64,000 bases of DNA from positions 3,548 through 67,547 of the forward strand of contig CAZXSN010000010.1 of NCBI GenBank assembly GCA_964643295.1, read 5' to 3'. Positions 51,785 to 59,617 of this stretch are shown here, one piece after another (within the stretch, counting starts at the first letter, position 1; each line of letters begins with the position of its first letter). This DNA is from Merdiplasma sp964643295 (GTDB lineage: Bacteria; Bacillota; Clostridia; Lachnospirales; Lachnospiraceae). The translations under genes were made by a program, and so were the position numbers. The notes beneath the pieces are model-generated. The model was not told where the DNA came from and searched no databases. It worked only from the letters and a program-made list of their open reading frames with translations.

Positions 51785-52876
51785 ATGACAAAGATTGACA
51801 TTATTTCCGGGTTCCTTGGCGCGGGAAAGACAACCTTGATCAAAAAACTGATCAAGGAGGCATTTGCGGGCGAGCAGATCGTGCTGATCGAAAACGAGTT
51901 CGGCGAGATTGGTATCGACGGAGGATTCCTGAAAGATGCGGGAGTCAACATCACGGAGATGAATTCCGGCTGTATCTGCTGTTCCTTAGTTGGTGACTTT
52001 GGCAAGGCACTGCAGGAAGTGATGGAGCGCTTCGCTCCGGCGCGGATCATGATTGAGCCGTCCGGTGTGGGCAAGCTGTCGGATGTGCGCAGAGCCGTGC
52101 AGGGCGTGGCGGAGCACTGCGCGATCACGGTCAACAGCCTGGTGACGGTTGCGGACGTTACCAAGGTGAAGATGTACATGAAGAATTTCGGAGAATTTTA
52201 TAATAATCAGATTGAAAGCGCAGGGACGATCGTGCTGAGCCGTACTCAGAAAGTGAGCGAGGAAAAGCTTGGCGCGGCGGTTGATCTGATCCGGGAAAAG
52301 AATCCGGAGGCCACGATCATTACCACCCCGTGGGATGAGATCACGGGTGCGCAGATTTTGGGAGCGATGGAAAAATCCGTTTCTCTGGCGGCGGAGCTGA
52401 TTGCGGAGGAAGAGCACGCTCATGATCATGAACACGATCATGAGCACGAACACGATCATGAGCACGACCACGATCATGAGCACGACCACGATCATGAGCA
52501 CGACCACGATCACGAGCATGAACACGATCACGAGCATGAACACGATCACGAACATGACCACGATCATGGGCATGACCATCACCATCATCACCATCATGCG
52601 GATGAAGTGTTTACAAGCTGGGGGAAGGAGACACCCCGCAGGTACTCGAAAGAGGAAGTGGAGTCCATCTTACAGGCGCTTTCTGACGAGGGAACCTATG
52701 GAGAGGTGCTTCGCGCCAAGGGCATGTTAAACGGTACGGATGGAACCTGGATCTATTTTGACATGGTTCCCGGTGAGTATGAACTGCGCGAGGGAGCTCC
52801 GGATTATACCGGCCGTCTGTGCGTGATCGGCTCCAAGTTAAACGAGGCTAAACTGGAGGAGCTGTTCGGGCTGTAA
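51785..52876 (+). CDS. CobW/COG0523 GTPase with His-rich metal-binding tract
   Basis: A 363-residue G3E-family GTPase, probably a metal chaperone or metal-store protein. Walker A is GFLGAGKTT and the metal-binding CXCC motif is GCICCSL (about 64-70). A tract of about 60 residues (about 211-272) is made almost only of His, Asp and Glu. The CobW C-terminal domain includes WIYFDMVPGEYELR. The tract would bind zinc, nickel or cobalt. A second CobW-like gene follows 146 bp later. The metal is not assignable from sequence; no Zur or cobalamin element was recognised upstream. Confidence 0.92.
   Translation: MTKIDIISGFLGAGKTTLIKKLIKEAFAGEQIVLIENEFGEIGIDGGFLKDAGVNITEMNSGCICCSLVGDFGKALQEVMERFAPARIMIEPSGVGKLSDVRRAVQGVAEHCAITVNSLVTVADVTKVKMYMKNFGEFYNNQIESAGTIVLSRTQKVSEEKLGAAVDLIREKNPEATIITTPWDEITGAQILGAMEKSVSLAAELIAEEEHAHDHEHDHEHEHDHEHDHDHEHDHDHEHDHDHEHEHDHEHEHDHEHDHDHGHDHHHHHHHADEVFTSWGKETPRRYSKEEVESILQALSDEGTYGEVLRAKGMLNGTDGTWIYFDMVPGEYELREGAPDYTGRLCVIGSKLNEAKLEELFGL
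52417..52600 (+). repeat. Tandem codon repeat encoding the His/Asp/Glu tract
   Basis: The DNA consists of near-repeats of an 18-bp unit (GAGCACGACCACGATCAT and variants), prone to length change by slippage. The protein stays in frame because units are multiples of three. Confidence 0.85.
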
Positions 52877-53022
52877 GAGGGGTGCGTGAAAGCGAGCCCG
52901 ATTAGCCTAAAAAAGTCTTAAGAAGTTTCCCTGGGAGGAGACAAAGATCCTTTCCTGTGTCAGTCGGCATCAAAAGCCGACGGACAGGAAGAATAAGAAT
53001 CTGAAAGAAAGATGAGAAGGTT

Positions 53023-53967
53023 ATGTTTGATGTACCTGTGTATGTGATTACCGGTTTTCTGGAGAGCGGGAAGACGACATTTCTTCAGGGTGTTTTGGAA
53101 TCGCCTGATTTTGCGGATGGAGAGAAGACTCTGCTTCTTCTGTGTGAACAGGGGGAGGTGGAGTACGACGAGAAGGAGTATGCTCGCCACAATGTCGAGA
53201 TTCTGCCGATTGAGAACGAGGAGGACTTAAATTTTAGATTCCTCGAATCCTGCCAGAAACAGTACCGGCCGTATCGGGTGTTTGTCGAGTTCAACGGCAT
53301 GTGGGATGCGAAGAAGTTCATAGAGGGGCCGCTGCCTAAGCACTGGGAAGTTTACCAGGTCATTACGCTGGTGGATGCCACGACTTTTGGGCTTTATCTG
53401 ACGAACATGCGCAGCTTCCTCAGCAACATCTTCGCGCACACTGAGCTCGTGATTTTCAATCGATGTTCTCTGGACATGGATCTGCAGATGTACCGCCGCA
53501 GCGTGAAGGCGGTCAATCAGCAGGCTATGCTCTCCTTTGAAGATGAGGACGGGAATACGGTGGAGCTTGGCAAGGAGCAGCCGCCGTATGACCTGAATGC
53601 GGACGTGATTGATATTGACGACGTGGATTACGGGCTCTGGTATCTGGATATGGCGGATACCCCTGAGCGCTACGACGGAAAAACCGTGCGTTTCAAGGGC
53701 AAGGTGATGCGGCCGCGCAAATTTCCGGAAAACTGTTTTATTCCCGGCCGGAATGCCATGACCTGCTGCGCGAACGACATCCGTTTTGTCGGCTACGTGT
53801 GCCGCTCGAAATACACGGAGAGGCTGAAGCAGAAACAGTGGCTGGAAGTGACTGCGGTGGTCAAGTATGAGTACATGGAGGAGTACGAGGGTGAAGGACC
53901 GGTGCTCTATGCGAAACGTTTAAAGTCTGCGGACCCGCCGGAAGAAGACCTGGTTTATTTTACCTGA
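53023..53967 (+). CDS. CobW-like GTPase fused to a DUF1980-like C-terminal domain
   Basis: A 314-residue protein starting with a G3E-type Walker A, YVITGFLESGKTTFLQ. The usual CXCC motif is absent; LLLLCEQGEVEY occupies that region. From about residue 205 the sequence changes to GKTVRFKGKVMRPRKFPENC and AMTCCANDIRFVGYVC, which resembles the C-terminal DUF1980 (YcgQ/TIGR03943) domain. A role in metal handling together with the upstream CobW gene is inferred. The start codon is ATG 53023 with AGAAGG about 7 nt upstream. Family assignment of the first half is firm, of the second half moderate. Confidence 0.75.
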   Translation: MFDVPVYVITGFLESGKTTFLQGVLESPDFADGEKTLLLLCEQGEVEYDEKEYARHNVEILPIENEEDLNFRFLESCQKQYRPYRVFVEFNGMWDAKKFIEGPLPKHWEVYQVITLVDATTFGLYLTNMRSFLSNIFAHTELVIFNRCSLDMDLQMYRRSVKAVNQQAMLSFEDEDGNTVELGKEQPPYDLNADVIDIDDVDYGLWYLDMADTPERYDGKTVRFKGKVMRPRKFPENCFIPGRNAMTCCANDIRFVGYVCRSKYTERLKQKQWLEVTAVVKYEYMEEYEGEGPVLYAKRLKSADPPEEDLVYFT

Positions 53968-53983
53968 TGGACCGCAGATTCCC

Positions 53984-54064
53984 ATATGGATGTGCAGGAT
54001 TGTTGAAGCTTAAAAGCAGCGGAACAATCAGCAATCATCCTTTGACGCCTGAATCATATGGATG
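53984..54064. repeat. Dispersed intergenic repeat, copy D (short)
   Basis: The right terminus CCTTTGACGCCTGAATCAT is the family terminus; the left terminus is missing. The inner part carries, inverted, the hairpin of copy C (GATTGTTGAAGCTTAAAAGC then GCGGAACAATC). Perfect 9-bp direct repeats, ATATGGATG (53984-53992 and 54056-54064), flank it. Confidence 0.7.
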
Positions 54065-54067
54065 GAT

Positions 54068-54097
54068 ACCGGCAGGAAGATCCCCTGCCGGTTTTTT
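54068..54097 (+). terminator. Terminator after the second CobW gene
   Basis: ACCGGCAGG (54068-54076) pairs with CCTGCCGGT (54084-54092), followed by TTTTT. It lies between convergent genes. Confidence 0.85.
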
Positions 54098-54103
54098 CAC
54101 CGC

Positions 54104-55021
54104 TTAAACGATTCGGTTGGTCAGTGTTCCGATTCCTTCGATTTCGCAGGAGACCACATCCCCCGGTTTTAAAAATTTCGGGGGATCAAAGCCCATCCCC
54201 ACGCCCGCGGGAGTTCCCATGGAAATGATCGTGCCGACTTTGAGGGTCATGCCCCGGCTGAGTTCCTCAATCACCTGCTCAATGGAGAAAAGCAGCAGAC
54301 CGGTACTGCTGTTCTGACGAAGTTCCCCGTTGACGCGGGAAGAGATCGCCAGCACGGGCGGGTTTTCGAACTCGTCTGCCGTCACGATCCAGGGTCCCAT
54401 GGGGCAGAAGCCGTCCAGGCTCTTGCCGAAATACCACTGTTTGTGCCGTGTCTGCAGGTCGCGGGCGCTGATATCGTTGAGGATCGTGTAGCCAAACACG
54501 TACTCAAAGGCACGGCTGGCGGGCACGTCCTTCGCATCCTTTCCCAAAATCACCGCCAGCTCGGCCTCATAGTCCAGCCTCTGCGTAAGATCTGTATGGC
54601 TGGGAATGGGAGCGTTGCTGCCGACGGCTTCGTTCACCCGTTTGGAGAAGTAGACGGCATAGTCACGGTTTCGTTCAAACGTCTCTTTTTTGTAGCGGGC
54701 GGATTCTTCGGCGTGGGCGGCATAGTTGATCCCCAGACAGAGGATATCCTGTCTGGGCACCGGGATCGGTGCGCAAAGGAGCACCTCATCAAGAGGCAGC
54801 GAGACGACAGAAGGGGAGACGCTGTCCGGCTCTCCCCCGCCGACAGCGGCTTTCTGCAGTGTTTGCAACTGCGCATCGCTGATATGGTCAATCAGATCAT
54901 TCATGGAAGAAAACTGCATCCCGAACTGCTTAAGCGGCAGCACGAGACGTCCGTCCTTGGATAAAACCCCCAGCTGCTCAGCCTGAGGGCTTTTTTTTGC
55001 TTTCCAGGTAAGAAGTTTCAT
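54104..55021 (-). CDS. Fumarylacetoacetate hydrolase family protein
   Basis: A 305-residue enzyme of the FAH/YcgM superfamily, which cleaves or isomerises acylpyruvate-type substrates. The core shows CLGINYAAHAEES, then DYEAELAVILGKDAKDV with the metal-binding Glu residues, FGYTILNDISARDLQ and MSLG-like ISMGTPAGVGMGF. The substrate cannot be assigned; no aromatic-degradation genes are nearby. ATG 55021 is chosen; GTG 55027 is also possible. It is divergent from the phosphofructokinase gene. Confidence 0.9.
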   Translation of the reverse strand: MKLLTWKAKKSPQAEQLGVLSKDGRLVLPLKQFGMQFSSMNDLIDHISDAQLQTLQKAAVGGGEPDSVSPSVVSLPLDEVLLCAPIPVPRQDILCLGINYAAHAEESARYKKETFERNRDYAVYFSKRVNEAVGSNAPIPSHTDLTQRLDYEAELAVILGKDAKDVPASRAFEYVFGYTILNDISARDLQTRHKQWYFGKSLDGFCPMGPWIVTADEFENPPVLAISSRVNGELRQNSSTGLLLFSIEQVIEELSRGMTLKVGTIISMGTPAGVGMGFDPPKFLKPGDVVSCEIEGIGTLTNRIV

Positions 55022-55196
55022 TTTCACGCATCCTTTCGTATCCTTCTGTAAGCGTCAGCCAAAGAGGGCAGGCGCGGGACAGATGTATCGTATCACGGAC
55101 CTTTCATTCCCGCAACAAAAAAGATCCGCATGGGGAATCGGATTCGGACGGATTCGATCTGAGCGGATATTTTCGGATATTTTCTCAAAGTGGCAC

Positions 55197-55225
55197 TTGT
55201 GCACAGGAAATAAACAGGGTATAAT
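55197..55225 (+). promoter_or_regulatory. Phosphofructokinase promoter
   Basis: TTGTGC (55197-55202), 17 bp, and a perfect TATAAT (55220-55225), about 35 nt before the ATG at 55265. Confidence 0.75.
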
Positions 55226-55264
55226 GAAATTACCAAATATTTTCAAGGATGGGAAGTGAAAATT

Positions 55265-56338
55265 ATGAAACGTATTGGGCTGCTGACCAGCGGCGGCGAC
55301 TGCCAGGCGCTGAATGCCACGATGAGAGGCGTGGTGAAAGGACTCTCCAGCAACTTGGACGAGCTGGAAGTGTACGGGTTTATGAACGGTTACAAGGGGC
55401 TGATCTACGGGGATTACCGTCTACTGACTTCCAGAGATTTCTCCGGGATCCTGACCAAGGGAGGAACTATCCTGGGTTCTTCCAGAATGCCGTTCAAGAT
55501 GATGCGGGTTCCGGACGAGAAGGGTCTGGACAAAGTGGAAGCGATGAAGCAGAACTACTACAAGCTGAGACTGGACTGCCTGGTGATCCTGGGCGGGAAC
55601 GGCACTCAGAAGACGGCCAATCTGCTGCGGGAAGAGGGGCTGAATATCATCCACCTTCCGAAGACCATCGACAATGACATCTGGGGCACTGACATGACGT
55701 TTGGCTTCTACAGCGCTGTGAACATCGCCACGGACGCCATCGACTGCATTCATACTACAGCCGCCTCCCACAACCGTGTGTTCATCGTGGAGATCATGGG
55801 ACATAAGGTCGGATGGCTTACGCTGTATGCGGGCATTGCCGGCGGCGCGGATATCATCCTGATTCCGGAGATTCCGTATCACATCGACAAGGTGCTGGAG
55901 GCCATCGACCGCCGGACGAAAGCAGGCAAGGGCTTCACGGTGATCGCGGTCGCCGAAGGCGCGATTTCTGCGCACGACGCGAAGCTGAGCAAGAAGGATC
56001 TGCAGAAGAAGATGGATGAGAATCACTATCCGTCCGTTTCCTATGAGCTCGCGGATCATATCCTCAAGAAGAGCGGAACCGAAGTGCGGATCACGGTGCC
56101 GGGGCATACGCAGAGGGGCGGAGATCCCTGCCCGTATGACCGTGTGCTTTCCACCAGACTGGGTGTGGCAGCGGCCAAGCTGATCCTGGAAGATCAGTAC
56201 GGCTACATGGTAGGAATTGTGAACAACAAGACCAAGAAGGTTCCTCTTGGCGAAGTCGCCGGCAAGCTGAAGACGGTACAGCCGGATGACCAGTTTGTGA
56301 AAGAGGCGAAGCTGATGGGAATCAGCTTTGGCGACTGA
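55265..56338 (+). CDS. 6-phosphofructokinase (atypical active-site motifs)
   Basis: A 357-residue phosphofructokinase of the PfkA superfamily, the committed step of glycolysis. It begins IGLLTSGGDCQALNATMRG. Key loops are GGNGTQKTANLL, where Asn replaces the Asp of GGDG, and PKTIDNDIWGTDMTFG, where Lys follows Pro as in pyrophosphate-dependent and trypanosome-type enzymes. VEIMGHKVGWLT and VPGHTQRGGDPCPYDR are normal. The phosphate donor (ATP or PPi) is therefore unclear. ATG 55265 has GGGAAG upstream. Confidence 0.9.
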   Translation: MKRIGLLTSGGDCQALNATMRGVVKGLSSNLDELEVYGFMNGYKGLIYGDYRLLTSRDFSGILTKGGTILGSSRMPFKMMRVPDEKGLDKVEAMKQNYYKLRLDCLVILGGNGTQKTANLLREEGLNIIHLPKTIDNDIWGTDMTFGFYSAVNIATDAIDCIHTTAASHNRVFIVEIMGHKVGWLTLYAGIAGGADIILIPEIPYHIDKVLEAIDRRTKAGKGFTVIAVAEGAISAHDAKLSKKDLQKKMDENHYPSVSYELADHILKKSGTEVRITVPGHTQRGGDPCPYDRVLSTRLGVAAAKLILEDQYGYMVGIVNNKTKKVPLGEVAGKLKTVQPDDQFVKEAKLMGISFGD

Positions 56339-56364
56339 GCGAAAATCCGATCAGGTAAACAAGG

Positions 56365-56392
56365 CAGGGGGCTGTCGCAGGGCGGCCCCCTG
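56365..56392 (+). terminator. Hairpin after the phosphofructokinase gene
   Basis: CAGGGGGC (56365-56372) pairs with GCCCCCTG (56385-56392). No T run follows, so termination may be partial and allow read-through into dnaX. Confidence 0.5.
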
Positions 56393-56417
56393 ATTAGTGA
56401 AAAGTGGGGAAGTTTAC

Positions 56418-58091
56418 ATGAGTTACACAGCTTTGTACCGCAAGTTCCGTCCGGATCGTTTTTCTGAGGTAAAAGGCCAGGATGCGATCATTACCACTTT
56501 GAAAAATCAGATTCTGGCGGACCGGATCAGTCACGCGTATCTGTTCTCCGGTTCGCGGGGAACCGGGAAGACGACGGTCGCAAAGATTTTTGCACGTGCG
56601 GTAAACTGTGAACATCCGGTTAACGGGGATCCCTGCAACGAGTGTCCAACCTGCCGGGCGATCGCGCAGGGGGCTTCCCTGAACGTGATTGAGATTGACG
56701 GTGCATCAAATAACAGCGTGGACAACATCCGCCGAATCAGGGAGGAAGTGGCCTATTCTCCGACGACGGGCAGATTTAAAGTGTATATCATCGATGAGGT
56801 TCACATGCTGTCCGCCTCCGCTTTCAATGCGCTGTTAAAGACACTGGAAGAGCCTCCCGGTTACGTGATTTTTATCCTGGCGACGACGGATCCTCACAAG
56901 CTGCCGCTCACAATTCTCTCGCGCTGCCAGCGCTTTGATTTCAAACGCCTTCCCCAGGGAGTGATTACCGATCGGCTGCGGGATCTTTTGACCAGAGAAG
57001 AGGTGGGATTCGAGGAGAAGGCACTGCGCTATATCGCCCGGAAAGCGGAGGGCGGGATGCGGGATGCTTTGAGCCTTGCCGATCAGTGTATCTCCTTTTA
57101 TCTGGGGCAGACACTCACGTATGAGCGGGTGCTGGATCTTTTAGGAGCCGTGGACGCGGACGTTTTCAGCCAGCTTTTACGGGAAGTTCTGGACGGGGAT
57201 GTGAAGGGGCTTTTTCAGCAGCTGGATCAGCTTATTATGCAGGGACGGGATATCACGCAGCTGGTCAACGATTTTCTCTGGTATCTGCGCAACCTGATGC
57301 TCTTAAAAGCGACGGATCAGCTGGAAGACAGCCTGGATGTTTCAGCGGAGAACTTAGAACGGCTTAAGGAGGAAGCGCAGAAGGTCAAAGAGGAGACTTT
57401 GATGCGCTATATCCGCATCTTTTCGGAGTTGGCCAATCAGCTTCGCTATGCTACCAACCGCCGGGTGCTTTTGGAAGTGGCTTTTTTGAAGCTCGCCAAA
57501 CCGCAGATGCAGCGCGATGAACTGTCGCTGACAGACCGGGTGCGCCAGCTGGAAGAACAGCTTGAGAGGTTGCTTGCCTCTCCGCCTAATTTTTCCTCAG
57601 ATACGGCGAGAAAAGGATCGGTTCCTTCAGAAGATGCCATTCCCTGGAAGGAAAGCGCCCTGCCGGATCAAAGATTTTCCGGGGGAGGTCAAAGAAAAGC
57701 AGAGCGGAATGAAGAAAAAATCGTGCAGTACCGGCAAGCGGCTCCGAAGGATCTGCAGCAGATAAAAACCATGTGGAACAGCATCATCGAGGGGGCAGGC
57801 AAACGGCAGAGCCACGAACTGGCACGGGTGGATCTGAAATTTTGCCAGACGCAGGGGTGTGAAAATCAGCTGTATGTGATATTCCCTGATTTTCTCGGCG
57901 AGTCCTACCTGAAAAACGAGGACAGAAAAGCACTGCTGGAGCAGCTGATCGCGGAGAAAACAGGAAAAAAAGTGGAAGTCTGCTTCGCACTGGCTGAGGA
58001 TGAGCTTCTGCAGACGAAGGATCTTAAAAGGATTGAGGTCGAAGAAATTTTGGAAAGAAATATTCATATGAATGTTGAGATAGAAGAGTAG
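56418..58091 (+). CDS. dnaX: DNA polymerase III subunits gamma and tau
   Basis: A 557-residue clamp-loader ATPase. It begins SYTALYRKFRPDRFSEVKGQ, with Walker A GSRGTGKTT, the zinc site CNECPTCRAI (with an upstream Cys), Walker B IIDEVHMLS, and the arginine-finger SRC motif ILSRCQRFDF. The C-terminal third is tau-like and divergent. ATG 56418 is the conserved start, with GGGGAAG upstream. The dnaX-ybaB-recR order is conserved. Confidence 0.96.
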   Translation: MSYTALYRKFRPDRFSEVKGQDAIITTLKNQILADRISHAYLFSGSRGTGKTTVAKIFARAVNCEHPVNGDPCNECPTCRAIAQGASLNVIEIDGASNNSVDNIRRIREEVAYSPTTGRFKVYIIDEVHMLSASAFNALLKTLEEPPGYVIFILATTDPHKLPLTILSRCQRFDFKRLPQGVITDRLRDLLTREEVGFEEKALRYIARKAEGGMRDALSLADQCISFYLGQTLTYERVLDLLGAVDADVFSQLLREVLDGDVKGLFQQLDQLIMQGRDITQLVNDFLWYLRNLMLLKATDQLEDSLDVSAENLERLKEEAQKVKEETLMRYIRIFSELANQLRYATNRRVLLEVAFLKLAKPQMQRDELSLTDRVRQLEEQLERLLASPPNFSSDTARKGSVPSEDAIPWKESALPDQRFSGGGQRKAERNEEKIVQYRQAAPKDLQQIKTMWNSIIEGAGKRQSHELARVDLKFCQTQGCENQLYVIFPDFLGESYLKNEDRKALLEQLIAEKTGKKVEVCFALAEDELLQTKDLKRIEVEEILERNIHMNVEIEE

Positions 58092-58161
58092 AAAAAAGAA
58101 GGGCATAGGCCGCACTGGGAAATCCTGCTGCGGATGTTCCTTAAATACGGGAGGGAAAGGC

Positions 58162-58506
58162 ATGGCAAAACGTGGAGGATATCCGGGAGGAATCCCCGGA
58201 AATATGAACAACCTGATGAAGCAGGCCCAGAAGATGCAAAAGCAGATGGAGGACAGCCAGAAAGAGCTTGAGGAGAAGGAATTCAGCGCATCTGCGGGCG
58301 GCGGAGCCGTGGAGGTCACAATTTCCGGAAAGAAGGAAGTGACCAGCGTGAAACTGTCCCCGGAAGTGGTGGATCCGGATGACATCGAGATGCTGGAAGA
58401 TCTGATCATGGCGGCGACGAATGAGGCACTGCGCAAGGAAGAGGAAGAGGCTGCGGAGCTGATGTCGAAGCTGACGGGCGGTCTTGGCGGCGGTTTCGGT
58501 TTTTGA
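58162..58506 (+). CDS. Nucleoid-associated protein, YbaB/EbfC family
   Basis: A 114-residue DNA-binding dimer. It has the Gly-rich start GGYPGGIPGNMNNLMKQAQK, the core VTISGKKEVTSVKLSPEVVD, and the C-terminal GGLGGGFGF. The gene lies between dnaX and recR, its standard place. Confidence 0.96.
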   Translation: MAKRGGYPGGIPGNMNNLMKQAQKMQKQMEDSQKELEEKEFSASAGGGAVEVTISGKKEVTSVKLSPEVVDPDDIEMLEDLIMAATNEALRKEEEEAAELMSKLTGGLGGGFGF

Positions 58507-58599
58507 GTGCAGGAAAGACCGGCGCGTGACCGGCAGCCGTTTTTCTTAAGAGGAACCCGCTGCGGATGAAATTTTGCTGAAGGAGAGAGAACAAACCGA

Positions 58600-59196
58600 A
58601 TGGATTACTATGGAAGCCAGATCACGAATCTGATCGAGCAGTTGTCCGGCCTGCCTGGAATCGGGGGAAAGACCGCCCAGCGGCTGGCATTTCATATCAT
58701 CAACATGCCCAAGGAGCAGGTGCAGCGCCTGGCGAGTGCGATCGTGGACGCAAGGGAGCATGTCTGCTACTGCAGGGAGTGCTGCACACTGACGGATCAG
58801 GAGATCTGTCCGATCTGCTCCAACCCGTCCAGAGACAAAAAGACGATCATGGTGGTGGAAACGCCGCGGGATCTTGCCGCCTATGAGAGAACCGGCAAGT
58901 ATAACGGCGTTTACCATGTGCTGCACGGGGCGATTTCTCCCCTTCTGGGCATCGGCCCGGACGATATCCGCTTAAAGGAGCTGATGCAGCGTCTGCAGGG
59001 CGATGTGGACGAGGTCATTATTGCGACAAATTCCAGCCTGGAAGGCGAAACGACCGCCATGTACATCAGTCGGCTGGTCAAGCCGACCGGGATCAAAGTC
59101 AGCAGGATCGCCAGCGGGGTTCCGGTGGGCGGCGATCTGGAATATATCGATGAGATGACACTCCTAAGGGCCCTGGAGGGGCGCGTGGAGCTGTGA
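58600..59196 (+). CDS. recR: Recombination protein RecR
   Basis: A 198-residue RecFOR component. It has the helix-hairpin-helix LSGLPGIGGKTAQRLAF, a zinc site with four Cys (CYCRECCTL and CPICSNP), and a TOPRIM domain (VVETPRDLAAYERTG, then TNSSLEGETTAMY). Full length. A strong terminator follows. Confidence 0.98.
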   Translation: MDYYGSQITNLIEQLSGLPGIGGKTAQRLAFHIINMPKEQVQRLASAIVDAREHVCYCRECCTLTDQEICPICSNPSRDKKTIMVVETPRDLAAYERTGKYNGVYHVLHGAISPLLGIGPDDIRLKELMQRLQGDVDEVIIATNSSLEGETTAMYISRLVKPTGIKVSRIASGVPVGGDLEYIDEMTLLRALEGRVEL

Positions 59197-59203
59197 GCGT
59201 TTG

Positions 59204-59235
59204 CCGCTGTCCCGGTTTGCGGACGGCGGTTTTTT
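59204..59235 (+). terminator. recR terminator
   Basis: CCGCTGTCC (59204-59212) pairs with GGACGGCGG (59221-59229) with one G-T pair, followed by six T residues. Confidence 0.85.
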
Positions 59236-59413
59236 AAACCTGTCCGCTGGTTAAGCAGCGGATGAAGGCAGCTTTCTGTGAGGTTTTTGGACTGTCGGCA
59301 AACTTTGGGGCAGTCCTCGTAAAAATACGCCGGGGTAAGGAACTGATGGTACACACGCGGAAAGGAAAAACCGGCTGATTCTAAAGAAACACAGCACTCT
59401 GGCAGGGTGCGTT

Positions 59414-59450
59414 CTGCAAAAAGGAGAGGAGGTTCTCTCCTTTTTTGCAG
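59414..59450 (+). terminator. Strong AT/GC hairpin terminator, probably bidirectional
   Basis: CTGCAAAAAGGAGAG (59414-59428) pairs with CTCTCCTTTTTTGCAG (59435-59450). The T run lies inside the stem and the A run opposite it, so it can act in either direction. Confidence 0.75.
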
Positions 59451-59550
59451 TAGGGATGGAAGGTACCGGCGGGATCCTGTTTACACATTCCAGGAAAAAG
59501 CAAAAACCGTTCCTTTTTCTGCCGGGGAATGCGGGGGCTAAAAAACTGTT

Positions 59551-59578
59551 TTGCTATGCGCAGAGGGTGTGGTATACT
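59551..59578 (+). promoter_or_regulatory. Promoter of the DUF5711-cvpA operon
   Basis: TTGCTA (59551-59556) and TATACT (59573-59578) are separated by 16 bp, about 40 nt before the ATG at 59618. Confidence 0.6.
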
Positions 59579-59617
59579 ATCCGGGAATGAGAAGCTGCAC
59601 CAAAAAAGGGATTTGGC

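Larger units (their letters stand above)
59197..59617. other. Intergenic region with two terminators and a promoter
   Basis: After the recR terminator (59204-59235) come about 180 bp with no recognised RNA or gene, a second strong hairpin (59414-59450), and the promoter of the next operon (59551-59578). The interval between the two terminators could hold a small RNA but I see no clear promoter for one. Confidence 0.4.

Noticed and set aside
52417..52600. Short regular repeats as a CRISPR array
   Set aside because: The repeats are contiguous 18-bp codon units inside the CobW reading frame, with no unique spacers and no cas genes.
56339..56417. SRP RNA gene before dnaX
   Set aside because: The gap is only 79 bp and is filled by a hairpin; the conserved SRP loop motif is absent. 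No tRNA or rRNA was recognised anywhere in the window.
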